Part shown: positions 1 to 9,405 of the stretch, piece by piece
Numbering within the stretch: the first letter of the stretch is position 1
Layout of the letters: each line of letters starts with the position of its first letter
Assembly: GCF_001310225.1 (NCBI RefSeq)
Contig: NZ_CP012898.1
Span: 930,001 to 994,000 of the forward strand
From: Pseudalgibacter alginicilyticus
GTDB lineage: Bacteria; Bacteroidota; Bacteroidia; Flavobacteriales; Flavobacteriaceae
Direction: 5' to 3'
Length of the DNA: 64,000 nt
Program-made: the position numbers and the translations under genes
The notes under the pieces: model-generated
What the model was told of the DNA's origin: nothing
Databases searched by the model: none
What the model saw: the letters and a program-made list of their open reading frames with translations, nothing else

Positions 1-210
1 AAAACGGTCTGTAATACATAATACAGCAAACAAAAAAGTTCCAAAAATAAAACCAAATTGTACAGCTGATGTTAAATGCCCTAAGGCCGAATCTCTCAAA
101 TTGAAACTAGTAACCAAATCTGCCATAACGCCATTTCCTGCAAACCATAACGAGGTACAACAAAATTGAGAGAAAACAATTATAGGTAAAATATGCCTGG
201 AACGATTCAT
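1..210 (-). CDS. MFS transporter, N-terminal fragment (cut by window edge)
   Basis: Only the first 70 codons lie in the window; the gene continues leftward past position 1. The start is the ATG read from 210-208. The translation begins MNRSRHILPIIVFSQF, then a hydrophobic segment with SLWFAGNG, a short hydrophilic turn, and a second membrane segment (SAVQFGFIFGTFLFAVL) ending in ITDRF. Two closely spaced helices followed by a D-R-type loop match the first two helices and the helix 2-3 loop of the major facilitator superfamily. Substrate cannot be told from this piece. Confidence 0.7.
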   Translation of the reverse strand, partial: MNRSRHILPIIVFSQFCCTSLWFAGNGVMADLVTSFNLRDSALGHLTSAVQFGFIFGTFLFAVLCITDRF

Positions 211-368
211 AAATTATTTAATTGTTGACGAATTTAATTTAAATGGTAGTTTTTTAGTCAACTTTTTAAATGTTTTTACTTAATACACTCTCAATTTACT
301 TAAACTATCCTATTTCAAACAACGGAATTTATTTTTAACACTAATAGATTATCAATTATATTCTGAAT

Positions 369-415
369 AAAAAAAGGTTTTGAGACTATATTATTAAAAC
401 TCAAAACCCTTTTTT
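369..415 (-). terminator. Rho-independent terminator after the 444-1253 lipoprotein gene
   Basis: Two arms (about 369-384 and 400-415) can pair through GGTTTTGAG and CTCAAAACC with one bulged base, and are flanked by A-runs and T-runs on either side, so the hairpin could stop transcription in both directions. It lies just downstream of the minus-strand lipoprotein gene. The rest of 211-443 shows no gene. Confidence 0.75.
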
Positions 416-443
416 AATAAGTTAGTAAACTATTTACTTTTTA

Positions 444-1253
444 TTAATTTCCAATTTCATATGTCTTTCCTAAAATAGTAATTGTAGCTTCAGTATAATT
501 AATTTTTATATCCTCAATGCTTGCTACATCAACATCTAAAATTCCTGATTTTATACTTCTAGGCAATAAATCAAAATGTAGAGGTTCTTCAGTTGTTAAA
601 GTATAATCAACATCTTTTGAGCTTGTACCTGTCTGTACACCATCTAATAAATATTCGTCATCCCAAATATTTAATGGTGTGTCAATACCTACTACCCAAG
701 TTCTTGTTGAGTTTTCTGTGTAATTAATAGTTTCACCTGTACTTGTTGTGATTTTTCCATTTTGAATCACTACACTATATTCTAAATTATCCTCTTCATT
801 TTTCCCTAAATTTTTTACAATGTGGATACCTTCTACTTTAAAATCTTCATGATAATAATCAGAGAAAGTTGTTGTATGTTGACTATCTACTTCACCATAC
901 CAACCTGTTGATACAATTGTAGCAACACCTCTACGTGTTATACCATCTTGGCATAGTACACCTGTTTGATAATCGATAGTGATTGTTTTTGGAAATGTGG
1001 TGAAATCAAGTGGTGATATAGTTACTACAGGTCCTTCATCCTTAGTTGTACTTGATTTTGATAACGTAGTAGAATTTTCAGCATTCAAAACAGCATCACC
1101 ACTATTATTACCTAAATCTTGAAACACCTTACTTATCGTAACATATTCAGTTAATGCGTCAGCAGCTTTTGCTGAATCAATACTTTGTGTTAATTCATTT
1201 TCTTCACAATTCATAAAAAGAATGGCGAAAATTGGGACTATTATTTTTTTCAT
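444..1253 (-). CDS. Predicted lipoprotein of unknown function
   Basis: A 269-residue protein with a short signal peptide MKKIIVPIFAILFMNC; Cys16 is the likely lipidated residue although the lipobox (FMNC) is imperfect. The residues after the cysteine, EEN, are acidic, as in the surface-export signals described for Bacteroidota lipoproteins, so surface exposure is possible. Residues from about 95 on are rich in beta-strand-like patterns with many T, Y and W residues (TRRGVATIVSTGWYG, TRTWVVGIDTP). The general arrangement recalls a widespread flavobacterial lipoprotein family without known function. The gene stands alone and has its own terminator. Confidence 0.7.
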   Translation of the reverse strand: MKKIIVPIFAILFMNCEENELTQSIDSAKAADALTEYVTISKVFQDLGNNSGDAVLNAENSTTLSKSSTTKDEGPVVTISPLDFTTFPKTITIDYQTGVLCQDGITRRGVATIVSTGWYGEVDSQHTTTFSDYYHEDFKVEGIHIVKNLGKNEEDNLEYSVVIQNGKITTSTGETINYTENSTRTWVVGIDTPLNIWDDEYLLDGVQTGTSSKDVDYTLTTEEPLHFDLLPRSIKSGILDVDVASIEDIKINYTEATITILGKTYEIGN

Positions 1254-1464
1254 AATACATTATTTTAGTGGAGTAAATAACGTTAATTTTTTTTTCTATT
1301 TTATAAAATCACATTATTTTACGCTTTTTAAAGTTGTTTTTGTGCATTTTGTCGATATTTTAAATAATTTAAAGAAATATTAGCAACTATTTTTAAAACT
1401 TATATATGTTTTTAATTAGTACTTTTGAAATCATTTTATACATCAAAATTATAACTTCTTAAAT

Positions 1465-2229
1465 TTGAACACATCTGAACTAAAAGAATTTCTAAACACT
1501 AAAGTAGCACAATATAACAACCCAAAGTTTATTGAAAGTGACCCAATTCAAATTCCTCATCAATTCTTTAAAAAAGAAGATATTGAAATATCTGGCTTTT
1601 TAACTGCAACTATTGCTTGGGGAAATAGAAAAAGCATTATAGACAATGCCAAACGAATGATGCAGTTGCTTGATGATGCTCCTTATGATTTTATATTGAA
1701 TCATGGGGAAACAGATTTAAGAAAGTTACTACCTTTTGTGCATCGAACATTTAATGGCGAAGATTTTATTCAGTTTATAGTATCACTTCAACATATTTAT
1801 AATAATCATAAAGGTTTAGAAGCTATTTTTTATAAACATTCTGACAAAAATTCACTTCAAAATTCAATTTCAAATTTTAAAAAAACATTTTTCGAAATAG
1901 AACATTTACAGCGTACCCAAAAACATGTTAGCGATCCTTTAAAGAATTCGGCTGCAAAAAGAATAAACATGTTTTTACGGTGGATGGTAAGAAATGATAA
2001 AACTGGAGTAGATTTTGGTATTTGGAAAAGTCTTTCTCCTAACCAATTATCTTGTCCATTAGATGTGCATTCTGGAAATGTAGCTAGAAAATTAGGGCTT
2101 TTAACACGAAAACAAAATGACAGAAAAGCTTTAGTAGAACTTGATACTGCCCTAAGGAAATTAGACACCAATGACCCCGTAAAATACGACTTTGCTTTAT
2201 TTGGACTTGGTGTTTTTGAAGGTTTTTAG
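1465..2229 (+). CDS. TIGR02757 (DUF2400) family protein
   Basis: 254 residues. The start is a TTG at 1465: no ATG lies in frame nearby and the N-terminus (MNTSELKEFL) is what I expect for this family. Recognisable blocks are ISGFLTATIAWGNRKSI near residue 44 and CPLDVHSGNVARKLGLL near residue 195, the latter resembling the helix-hairpin-helix/glycosylase-like 'PLDxHxxxVAR' region. Members are annotated only as TIGR02757 in Bacteroidota; a nucleic-acid role is suggested by this resemblance but is not shown. It converges on rplI across a bidirectional terminator. Confidence 0.85.
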   Translation: MNTSELKEFLNTKVAQYNNPKFIESDPIQIPHQFFKKEDIEISGFLTATIAWGNRKSIIDNAKRMMQLLDDAPYDFILNHGETDLRKLLPFVHRTFNGEDFIQFIVSLQHIYNNHKGLEAIFYKHSDKNSLQNSISNFKKTFFEIEHLQRTQKHVSDPLKNSAAKRINMFLRWMVRNDKTGVDFGIWKSLSPNQLSCPLDVHSGNVARKLGLLTRKQNDRKALVELDTALRKLDTNDPVKYDFALFGLGVFEGF

Positions 2230-2249
2230 AAAAAACTATAGGACATAAA

Positions 2250-2273
2250 AAAACCCGATATAAATCGGGTTTT
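2250..2273. terminator. Bidirectional terminator between TIGR02757 gene and rplI
   Basis: Perfect 9-bp stem AAACCCGAT / ATCGGGTTT with a 4-base loop, an A-run before and a T-run after. It sits in the short gap between two converging genes and can serve both. Confidence 0.85.
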
Positions 2274-2298
2274 ATATTATATATAAGTAACTTGAATC

Positions 2299-2745
2299 TT
2301 AGTTTGCTTGCGCAATCACTTCAAATTCTAAATCTACAGATACTGATCTATGTAAACGTACTACGGCAGTATATTTACCTAAACGTTTTATGGTAGTAAC
2401 CGTGATAAATTTCTTATCAATAGACTGACCTTCTTTTTCTAATGCTTCAGCAACATCAATATTGTTTATAGATCCAAATAATTTGTCTCCAGCACCTACT
2501 TTAGCAGGTATTTTAATTTCTAAAGCCTTAATTGCTTCTGCTATAACATTAGCATCATCAACTATTTTCTTTTCTTTAAAAGCTCTTTGCTTTAAGTTTT
2601 CAGCCAATACTTTTTTAGCAGATACAGTGGCTAAAATAGCGTGACCTTGAGGAATTAAAAAATTTCTACCATAACCGTTCTTAACTGTTACAACATCGTC
2701 TTTAAACCCTAAATTTTCAACGTCTTGTTTTAATATAAGTTCCAT
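2299..2745 (-). CDS. rplI: 50S ribosomal protein L9
   Basis: 148 residues, the usual length. The N-terminal rRNA-binding domain is clear (MELILKQDVENLGFKDD, then VKNGYGRNFLIPQG), followed by a lysine-rich connecting helix around residues 40-75 and the C-terminal domain. Third gene of the rpsF-rpsR-rplI operon, 13 bases after rpsR. Terminated by the hairpin at 2250-2273. Confidence 0.98.
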   Translation of the reverse strand: MELILKQDVENLGFKDDVVTVKNGYGRNFLIPQGHAILATVSAKKVLAENLKQRAFKEKKIVDDANVIAEAIKALEIKIPAKVGAGDKLFGSINNIDVAEALEKEGQSIDKKFITVTTIKRLGKYTAVVRLHRSVSVDLEFEVIAQAN

Positions 2746-2758
2746 TGTTATCGGTATT

Positions 2759-3055
2759 TTATTTTAATAAATCTGCCACGTAAGGCATTAATGCTAAGTG
2801 ACGTGCTCTTTTCACAGCCACTGACACTTTTCTTTGATACTTTAAAGAAGTTCCTGTTAAACGTCTTGGTAAAATTTTACCTTGCTCGTTTACAAATTTC
2901 AATAAAAAGTCTGGATCTTTATAATCAATATACTTAATTCCAGATTTTTTGAAACGACAATATTTCTTTTGTTTGTTGGTATCAATATTCAACGGCGTTA
3001 AATATCTGATTTCGCCGTCTTTTTTACCTTTTGATTGTTGTTCTATAGATGACAT
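2759..3055 (-). CDS. rpsR: 30S ribosomal protein S18
   Basis: 98 residues, slightly longer than the E. coli protein because of a charged N-terminal extension ([17 protein letters not shown]), common in Bacteroidota. The conserved core includes [18 protein letters not shown] and [17 protein letters not shown], then the ending [10 protein letters not shown]. Lies 2 bases after rpsF, indicating translational coupling. S18 binds next to S6 on the small-subunit platform. Confidence 0.98.
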   Translation of the reverse strand: MSSIEQQSKGKKDGEIRYLTPLNIDTNKQKKYCRFKKSGIKYIDYKDPDFLLKFVNEQGKILPRRLTGTSLKYQRKVSVAVKRARHLALMPYVADLLK

Positions 3056-3057
3056 AA

Positions 3058-3396
3058 TTACGCTTTTGCTTTAAGTTTAACTCTTCTTCTTTCTGCCCAA
3101 GACACAGCATGCTTGTCTAAAGCTACCGTTAAATAACGCATAAAACGCTCATCACGTCTAAATTCTACTTCTAACGGCTCGATAACTTCACCATCAACAG
3201 TGTATTCAAATAAGTGATAAAAACCACTTTTTTTGTTTTGAATTGGGTATGCTAATTTTTTTAGCCCCCAATCTTCTTTGGCTACCATCTTCGCTCCTTT
3301 AGAAACAAGAAATTCTTCGTATTTCTGTACTGTTTCCTTTATCTGTTCTTCAGATAAAACGGGATTTAAGATGAAAACAGTTTCATAATGATTCAT
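3058..3396 (-). CDS. rpsF: 30S ribosomal protein S6
   Basis: 112 residues with the S6 signatures [36 protein letters not shown] and [11 protein letters not shown]. First gene of the operon; unlike the E. coli order there is no priB or ssb between rpsF and rpsR. A good promoter lies 30-60 bases upstream. Confidence 0.98.
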   Translation of the reverse strand: MNHYETVFILNPVLSEEQIKETVQKYEEFLVSKGAKMVAKEDWGLKKLAYPIQNKKSGFYHLFEYTVDGEVIEPLEVEFRRDERFMRYLTVALDKHAVSWAERRRVKLKAKA

Positions 3397-3427
3397 AAAA
3401 ATCTATTTTATTGTTAAAAATTGGGTG

Positions 3428-3458
3428 CAAAAATAGTTAAATAAACCATATAATACAA
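3428..3458 (-). promoter_or_regulatory. Bacteroidota-type promoter of the rpsF-rpsR-rplI operon
   Basis: Read on the minus strand, TTG (3458-3456) is followed after 20 bases by TATTTTTG (3435-3428), matching the -33 TTG and -7 TAnnTTTG consensus of this phylum. Transcription would start near 3424, leaving a leader of about 25-30 bases before rpsF. Confidence 0.65.
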
Positions 3459-3608
3459 TATAAATTTATACATTATTTCTCAGTATATTTGGGCTATCAA
3501 ATCAAGTGTTAAAATTCTGTTAAAAAAGACACTTTAACGATGTTTTTTGGTTTTTACCCGAATTTTTCGTACTATTGTCGATATCTTAACCGAAATATTA
3601 ATAATGTT

Positions 3609-4304
3609 ATGACTTTAAACTGTGTAGTAGTAGACGACTCAGCGATACAGAGACTCTCAATTGTTAAGTTAGTAGAGAACCACCCAGCTCTAAACTTAAT
3701 AGCAGAGTACAGTAGTGCGCTAGAGACTAAAAATGGTTTAAATACGCATCAAGTAGATCTTATTTTTTTAGACATAGAAATGCCTGTGTTAAATGGATTT
3801 GAACTTTTAGACGTATTAAACAACAAACCCCAAATTATTTTTGTAACCGGTAAAACCGAATATGCTTTTAAGGCATTTAATTACGATGCTACCGATTACT
3901 TACACAAACCAATTACCAGAGAACGCTTTAACGTTTCTGTGGAAAAAGCCTTGGAGCACCACAGACTGAAATTAGACTTTAATGAAGAAGAGGGTGAACA
4001 CATTTTTGTAAAGAGCAATCTTAAAAAACGTAAAGTTTATATTAAAGACATTAAGTGGATTGAAGCTCTTGGTGATTACGTAAAATTAGTAACAGAAGAA
4101 AACAGCTTAGTAGTACTATCTACTATGAAATCTTTTGAAGCTGAATTACCTGAAGGTAAATTTTTAAGAATACACAAATCCTACATTGTGAATCTTGACA
4201 AAATTGACCGATTTAATAGTAAAAATGTTGAAGTTGGTGCTTATGAAATTCCTTTAAGTAGGAATAAAAAAACACAATTAGTTGATGCCTTAAATAATAT
4301 TTAA
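3609..4304 (+). CDS. LytTR-family response regulator
   Basis: 231 residues from the ATG at 3609; an earlier in-frame ATG at 3540 would add 23 residues that do not fit a receiver domain. The receiver has the acidic pair VVVDD (residues 6-10), phosphoacceptor Asp55 in LIFLDIEMP and the conserved lysine in YLHKPI. The C-terminal half is a LytTR DNA-binding domain (IFVKSNLKKRKVYI, FLRIHKSYIVNLDKI). No histidine kinase gene is adjacent, so its partner must be encoded elsewhere. Targets are unknown. Confidence 0.92.
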   Translation: MTLNCVVVDDSAIQRLSIVKLVENHPALNLIAEYSSALETKNGLNTHQVDLIFLDIEMPVLNGFELLDVLNNKPQIIFVTGKTEYAFKAFNYDATDYLHKPITRERFNVSVEKALEHHRLKLDFNEEEGEHIFVKSNLKKRKVYIKDIKWIEALGDYVKLVTEENSLVVLSTMKSFEAELPEGKFLRIHKSYIVNLDKIDRFNSKNVEVGAYEIPLSRNKKTQLVDALNNI

Positions 4305-4318
4305 TTTAACCAACTAAA

Positions 4319-6778
4319 TTAAAAGTTATCGACATTTAAAATTATTTTAACCGACCGAAAATCTTTTATACTTTGGAAGCTATTATTTATTTTAATAATA
4401 GCTTCTTTTGTTTTTAACAACGATTGCTTCTTTGGTATTTTTATTAAAATATTTTTATGAAACTGATTTCTTATTCTTGCAACTGGAGGCGATTCTGGGC
4501 CTAAAACAAAATCCCCAAATACTTGTCTTAAAGATTTTGCCAACCAAATGGAAGCTGTTTCTACCCTATTAAAATCCTTATGTTTTAAAGTGATTTTTAT
4601 CTGTTTATAAATGGGTGGATATTTATAATTGTAGCGATCGTTCATTTGTTCATTATACATCGCTACATAATTATTTGTAGAAACTTGTTGCAATATATTA
4701 TGATACGGATTGTAAGTCTGAATTAGCACTTTACCCCGTTCGTCCGTTCGTCCTGCCCTACCCGATACTTGTAGCATCAATTGAAAACTACGTTCATGAG
4801 CTCTAAAATCTGGAAAATTAAGCATGTTGTCCGCATTCATGATGCCCACCAACTTTATATTTCTAAAATCCAACCCTTTAGTTAGCATTTGTGTTCCAAC
4901 TAAAATATCTATTTCTTGCTGCTCTAAAGCAGTAATTATTTTTTCATAACCATACTTTCCTCGTGTGGTATCCAAATCCATTCTAGCAACGTTATAATTT
5001 GGAAATAAACTCTTTACTTCATTTTCAATTTGTTCTGTACCAAACCCTTTACTGTCCAAATCCTGACTTCCACAAGCTAAACAACTAATTTGCATAGCCG
5101 TTGCATAGCCACAATAATGACAACGCAATTGATTTCTGTATTTATGATACGTTAAACTAACATCACAATTGGGGCACTGTGGTGAATGCCCGCATGTATT
5201 ACACTCTACAATAGGAGAAAAACCTCTTCGGTTTTGAAACAAAATAATTTGGTGTCCTAATTTTAATGTTTCAGTCATTTCTTCAATTAACCTATCGCTA
5301 AAATGGCCTTTCATTAATTTGCGTTTATGCTTATCCTTAATGTCCACCAATTCAATTTCAGGCATTAATACATTATTATAACGTTGTGTAATTTCAACAA
5401 AACCGTATTTATTTTGCTTCGCATTAAAATAGCTTTCTAAACTGGGTGTAGCAGATCCCAAAAGTGTTTTTGCCTGATACATATTAGCAAGTACTACTGC
5501 TGTATCTCGCGCATGATAACGTGGCGCTGGATCAAATTGCTTAAACGATTGCTCGTGTTCTTCATCCACTATAACCAACCCCAAATTATTAAAGGGCAAT
5601 AATACAGAAGAACGTGCGCCTAAAACAATTTGCCCCCTTTCAGAATTGTTTAAAACATGACTCCAAACTTCTACACGTTCATGCGACGAATATTTTGAAT
5701 GGAACACCGCAACTTTTTCTCCAAAATAATTTTGAAGCCTAACAACCAATTGAGTTGTTAAAGCTATTTCTGGCAATAAATACAAAACCTGTTTACCCTG
5801 ATTGATAGCATCTTCAATAAGTTTTACATACACCTCTGTTTTTCCAGAAGAAGTAACTCCATGAAGCAGGGTTATATTTTGTTTTTTAAAAGATTCTTTT
5901 ATTTCAACCAATGCTGTTTTTTGATAATTATTTAGTTGCTTTGAATCTTCTGTTTCTTCACCAGAATATTGCACTCGGTCTGTTTGAATATGATATTCTT
6001 CTAAAACATCTTTATCAATTAATGATTTTATAACAGCAGATGAAGCACCGCTTTCATTCGATAAGTCTGAAACCTTAACTGGTTTTTTTGTTTTGGCAGA
6101 AATTGAAAACAGTGTTAAAACTACTTCACGTTGCTTTGGAGCTCTACTCAATTCATCCAACAAACCATGTAATGCTTTTTCTGTAGAAAAATGAGAATGT
6201 AATTTTACATACCTAACTAACTTTGGCTTATATTTTTCGTAGATTTCTTCTTCAACAGAAATAGCTTCTTTTTCTATAAGCCGTTTAATTACAGGTAGTA
6301 CATTCTTTTTATCTAAGATATTTGAAATATCATGAATTTTCAAAGAAGATTGGTGATTTAGCGCTTCATAAACCAAAAATTCATCATCTTTTAAGATAGA
6401 TTCATCAATAGCTTTAACAATATTTTTTGAAATAACAGTTTCACTTTCCAAAATAAAAGCACTTGGCAAAGCAGCACGCATGACATCCCCTAAAGTACAC
6501 ATATAGTAACTAGCCACCCATTGCCATAACGCTAATTGCTTTTCATTTACAACTGGTTGCTCGTCTAAAATTTGCTGAATTTCTTTAGCCTCGTAAGCTG
6601 TAGGTGCATCTTCATGAATACTAAAAACAATACCCGTATACACTTTAGATTTACCAAAAGGAACCGCGACACGCATACCTTTTTTTAAAAACTTTGATTC
6701 TAATACCGTAATACTATAAGTAAACAACTTAGGTAACGGAATAGGGAGTATTATATCTGTAAAATTAGGCATCCCCAA
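4319..6778 (-). CDS. priA: Primosomal protein N', replication-restart helicase
   Basis: 819 residues, typical for flavobacterial PriA. The N-terminal DNA-binding domain (LPKLFTYSITVLESKFLKKG) is followed by an SF2 helicase core with Walker A GVTSSGKTEVY near residue 306, the DEEH box (VIVDEEHEQSFKQ) and GSATPSLESY. A paired zinc module is intact: CNTCGHSPQCPNC, CHYCGYA and CLACGSQ. Motifs V and VI (GTQMLTKGLDF, QVSGRAGR) are present. PriA reloads DnaB at stalled forks; dnaB itself is at 39698-41239. Minus strand, convergent with the LytTR gene. Confidence 0.97.
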   Translation of the reverse strand: MGMPNFTDIILPIPLPKLFTYSITVLESKFLKKGMRVAVPFGKSKVYTGIVFSIHEDAPTAYEAKEIQQILDEQPVVNEKQLALWQWVASYYMCTLGDVMRAALPSAFILESETVISKNIVKAIDESILKDDEFLVYEALNHQSSLKIHDISNILDKKNVLPVIKRLIEKEAISVEEEIYEKYKPKLVRYVKLHSHFSTEKALHGLLDELSRAPKQREVVLTLFSISAKTKKPVKVSDLSNESGASSAVIKSLIDKDVLEEYHIQTDRVQYSGEETEDSKQLNNYQKTALVEIKESFKKQNITLLHGVTSSGKTEVYVKLIEDAINQGKQVLYLLPEIALTTQLVVRLQNYFGEKVAVFHSKYSSHERVEVWSHVLNNSERGQIVLGARSSVLLPFNNLGLVIVDEEHEQSFKQFDPAPRYHARDTAVVLANMYQAKTLLGSATPSLESYFNAKQNKYGFVEITQRYNNVLMPEIELVDIKDKHKRKLMKGHFSDRLIEEMTETLKLGHQIILFQNRRGFSPIVECNTCGHSPQCPNCDVSLTYHKYRNQLRCHYCGYATAMQISCLACGSQDLDSKGFGTEQIENEVKSLFPNYNVARMDLDTTRGKYGYEKIITALEQQEIDILVGTQMLTKGLDFRNIKLVGIMNADNMLNFPDFRAHERSFQLMLQVSGRAGRTDERGKVLIQTYNPYHNILQQVSTNNYVAMYNEQMNDRYNYKYPPIYKQIKITLKHKDFNRVETASIWLAKSLRQVFGDFVLGPESPPVARIRNQFHKNILIKIPKKQSLLKTKEAIIKINNSFQSIKDFRSVKIILNVDNF

Positions 6779-6835
6779 AGGTAATTAGGATTTAATAAAA
6801 AACCTAGTTTAAAATAAAATTCAATATTAAATTTA

Positions 6836-7783
6836 TTATTCTAATTTAAAAAGTGACCGTAAAGATTTAGCAGAATCTTTGCTTTTAATTCCCTTTGGTT
6901 TTTCTGAATCACTTAAAGGTAAAACGCCCGTTTCTCTTGACCGACTGACTACAGGTGTTGTTATATTCTGTTGACTTTGATTGTTTTTGTTAGCCTCTCT
7001 TCTTCTTACATTAGCTTCTTTATTTATTGATTCAAAGCTTGTATTACCTAAATCACTTACCGTATTAAAATCCGAAACATCTGAAGGAGGGATATAACGA
7101 CCATCTCTTTTGCGTACTGAAATAGCCTTTATTATTTCCACTTGTGTATCAAGCTCATTTATAGCTATTTTATCATAAAGTTGTATGGCATCACTATACT
7201 TCCCTTGGTCTTCATAAATTTGCCCTAAAAGCATTTTCTCTGCTCTAATTCTTTTATTGTTGTTTTTGTAAGGACTCAACTCTATAGCTTTAAGAATATC
7301 TTTTTCAGCATTTTGTAAATCATTTAACTTGTAATAATGCTGTGCCCTGTATAAATAAGATTGCCATTTAGGACTCATTGCAACCAATTCATGAAATTTC
7401 TGAAGCTGTGTTGAATCAACATTCTGTCTCGCATTCTCTTTAACTTTAAACACACCTCTTTCTACTACATAAAAATAGGCATCACAGCTATACATAAGCT
7501 CATAGCTAAACTTTTTTTTTAAGTTATTTCTTATTTTTTGTCCTTCAATATATTTTTTAGTTTGGTCTTCAATTTGTATTTCCGAATCTATCATGTCAGC
7601 ATATGAAACCAAATTTTTAATAAAACAATTATTGTATTCATAGTCCACATTTTTATAGGTTACATTTTTTTCTTGTAGACACTGACAAATATCTGATTTG
7701 AAATTATTGAGATAATTTTGTGAATAGCCTTGAGTGATAGCTAACACAAACAAAAAAGAGAAAATTGTTTTTAAATTATTCAT
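6836..7783 (-). CDS. Secreted TPR-repeat protein, function unknown
   Basis: 315 residues with an N-terminal signal peptide (IFSFLFVLAITQGYSQ). Residues of about 130-205 form tetratricopeptide-like helical pairs (SYLYRAQHYYKLNDLQNAEKD, LGQIYEDQGKYSDAIQLYD). The C-terminal part is polar and probably disordered (NKNNQSQQN). Two cysteines lie close to the mature N-terminus (DICQCLQ). It begins 2 bases after the 7785-8213 gene, so the two are probably co-transcribed and may act together in the envelope. Confidence 0.7.
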   Translation of the reverse strand: MNNLKTIFSFLFVLAITQGYSQNYLNNFKSDICQCLQEKNVTYKNVDYEYNNCFIKNLVSYADMIDSEIQIEDQTKKYIEGQKIRNNLKKKFSYELMYSCDAYFYVVERGVFKVKENARQNVDSTQLQKFHELVAMSPKWQSYLYRAQHYYKLNDLQNAEKDILKAIELSPYKNNNKRIRAEKMLLGQIYEDQGKYSDAIQLYDKIAINELDTQVEIIKAISVRKRDGRYIPPSDVSDFNTVSDLGNTSFESINKEANVRRREANKNNQSQQNITTPVVSRSRETGVLPLSDSEKPKGIKSKDSAKSLRSLFKLE

Positions 7784-7784
7784 T

Positions 7785-8213
7785 TTAATCCTCTTCTTTC
7801 TTCCCTAAAATTGTTGTTTTAACATAATTAGCACAATATTTCAATGCTTTTTTTGCTTTATTTAAATTTAAAGTTGCCCTTGCTTGCTTCATAAATGAAG
7901 CATCACCAATATCATCAACAATATTTGGCACAACTTCCCACAAACTATCAATATCTCTTTCAGCACTTTCTAATAATTCTTCTTCTAGTTCTGGGGGAAT
8001 TTCAACACCTGCTACGGTAAGACTATCATAAACAAATACTTTATCGTAAAGTTTGAAAGTGTTTTTAACAAAATCGTCAGTACTTTTTATTTTAGACGAA
8101 CGGTTTGGCATGCTTAACCTAGTAGACTGGGAATACACTGATAAAGGCTTTAAAAAGAATATAAATAAACCTAAAATTAAAAGCACTTTATTGATTGAAG
8201 AAAAATACATCAT
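7785..8213 (-). CDS. Small predicted exported protein, unknown
   Basis: 142 residues; I do not recognise a family. There is a hydrophobic N-terminus (INKVLLILGLFIFFLKPLSVYSQ) that looks like a signal peptide, then a charged helical body ending in a lysine-rich tail (LGKKEED). An alternative start one codon later (8210) is equally possible. The 1-base gap to the TPR gene indicates a two-gene operon. Confidence 0.6.
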   Translation of the reverse strand: MMYFSSINKVLLILGLFIFFLKPLSVYSQSTRLSMPNRSSKIKSTDDFVKNTFKLYDKVFVYDSLTVAGVEIPPELEEELLESAERDIDSLWEVVPNIVDDIGDASFMKQARATLNLNKAKKALKYCANYVKTTILGKKEED

Positions 8214-8346
8214 TATTTGTAGCTAATTTATATTGAACGCTGAAAATAAAAAAAAACCAATCTCAACAACAATTAGAAACGACAAAAAGTAATTTTATTA
8301 GCCAAAAAGCATTTAAACCTGTATTAAAAAAGCGACTGCTAAAAAT

Positions 8347-9300
8347 CTATTCATTCTCTTTGGGATATTTTTTCAAAAATTGAAGCGAAGCATTTAGCTC
8401 ATAACCTAATAACAAAATATTGGAATTGAGCCATAAATAAAACATCAATATTAAAAGCGCACCAATGGAACCATATAGTTTATTATACTGACCAAAATTT
8501 TCAATATAAATTCCAAATAAATATGACGATAAAATAATAAGGATGGTTGTAAAAAGTGCGCCAACAGAAAAGAATTTAGATTCCTTACCTTCAAGTGTTC
8601 CAAAATAATATAGGGTAGCTGTTGCCAAATAGACCATAATTACAAAAAAAGTATATTGCGCTATATTTGCCCAAAAAACACTTTGTGAATCTACTTGATA
8701 GCCCCTATTTTCTAAAGCATGAAACAACTCCTGAACTACAAAAATTTGAAAATACCCTAAAACAGCAATCGTAAAAATAAGTAAGAAAGCAAGAATTAAC
8801 GCTATGCCTAAGGCATAGAGGTATTGCTTAAACACATTACGAGATAATTGCTCATGATAGGAATTTTCAAATCCTGAAAAAACAGCATTTACACCATTAG
8901 CCATTAACATCAATGACAATACAAAAACCGAAGATAACAAGCCACCACGCTGTGGTTGGTCTATATTTTCAAAAATGTTTTCAAAGAAAAAATCTGATGT
9001 ATTTGGAGGTAAAAACGATTCTAAAAATCTGAGGAATTCAATTTTAAAATCATCAATGGGCACGTATGGAATTACAATTAAAACAAAAAGTAAAAATGGG
9101 AATAACGCCATAAAAAAGCTAAAAGCAATAGCACTTGCTCTTGCTGTTAAAGCACCTTTTACAATTCCTGTAATATACAATTCCAATAAATCATAAAAAG
9201 ATAAACCTTCTAACCCTAATAGTTTGATTTGCTTAAAAAATCTAACCAATAATTTTATTACTGGTATTTTTTCTAACTTATCTTCAATGGGTTTTGTCAT
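8347..9300 (-). CDS. YihY/virulence factor BrkB family membrane protein
   Basis: 317 residues from the ATG at 9300 (MTKPIEDKLEKIP); a longer reading to 9330 adds 10 residues from a non-ATG start. About six membrane segments follow a cytoplasmic N-terminus. Family hallmarks are ARASAIAFSFFMALFPFLLF near residue 70, where small residues precede the first helix, and GSIGALLILMFYLWLNSNILLLGYELNA near the C-terminus. Members were once called ribonuclease BN by error; the real function is not settled. Confidence 0.9.
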   Translation of the reverse strand: MTKPIEDKLEKIPVIKLLVRFFKQIKLLGLEGLSFYDLLELYITGIVKGALTARASAIAFSFFMALFPFLLFVLIVIPYVPIDDFKIEFLRFLESFLPPNTSDFFFENIFENIDQPQRGGLLSSVFVLSLMLMANGVNAVFSGFENSYHEQLSRNVFKQYLYALGIALILAFLLIFTIAVLGYFQIFVVQELFHALENRGYQVDSQSVFWANIAQYTFFVIMVYLATATLYYFGTLEGKESKFFSVGALFTTILIILSSYLFGIYIENFGQYNKLYGSIGALLILMFYLWLNSNILLLGYELNASLQFLKKYPKENE

Positions 9301-9405
9301 TAATTTTATTAGGAATAAATTTCCATACAAAGTTATTAAATTAAGATTTCAAAAGAATGCAAATCCTCAATCAATAATAAAAAAAAGACACTATGATAAT
9401 GTTAG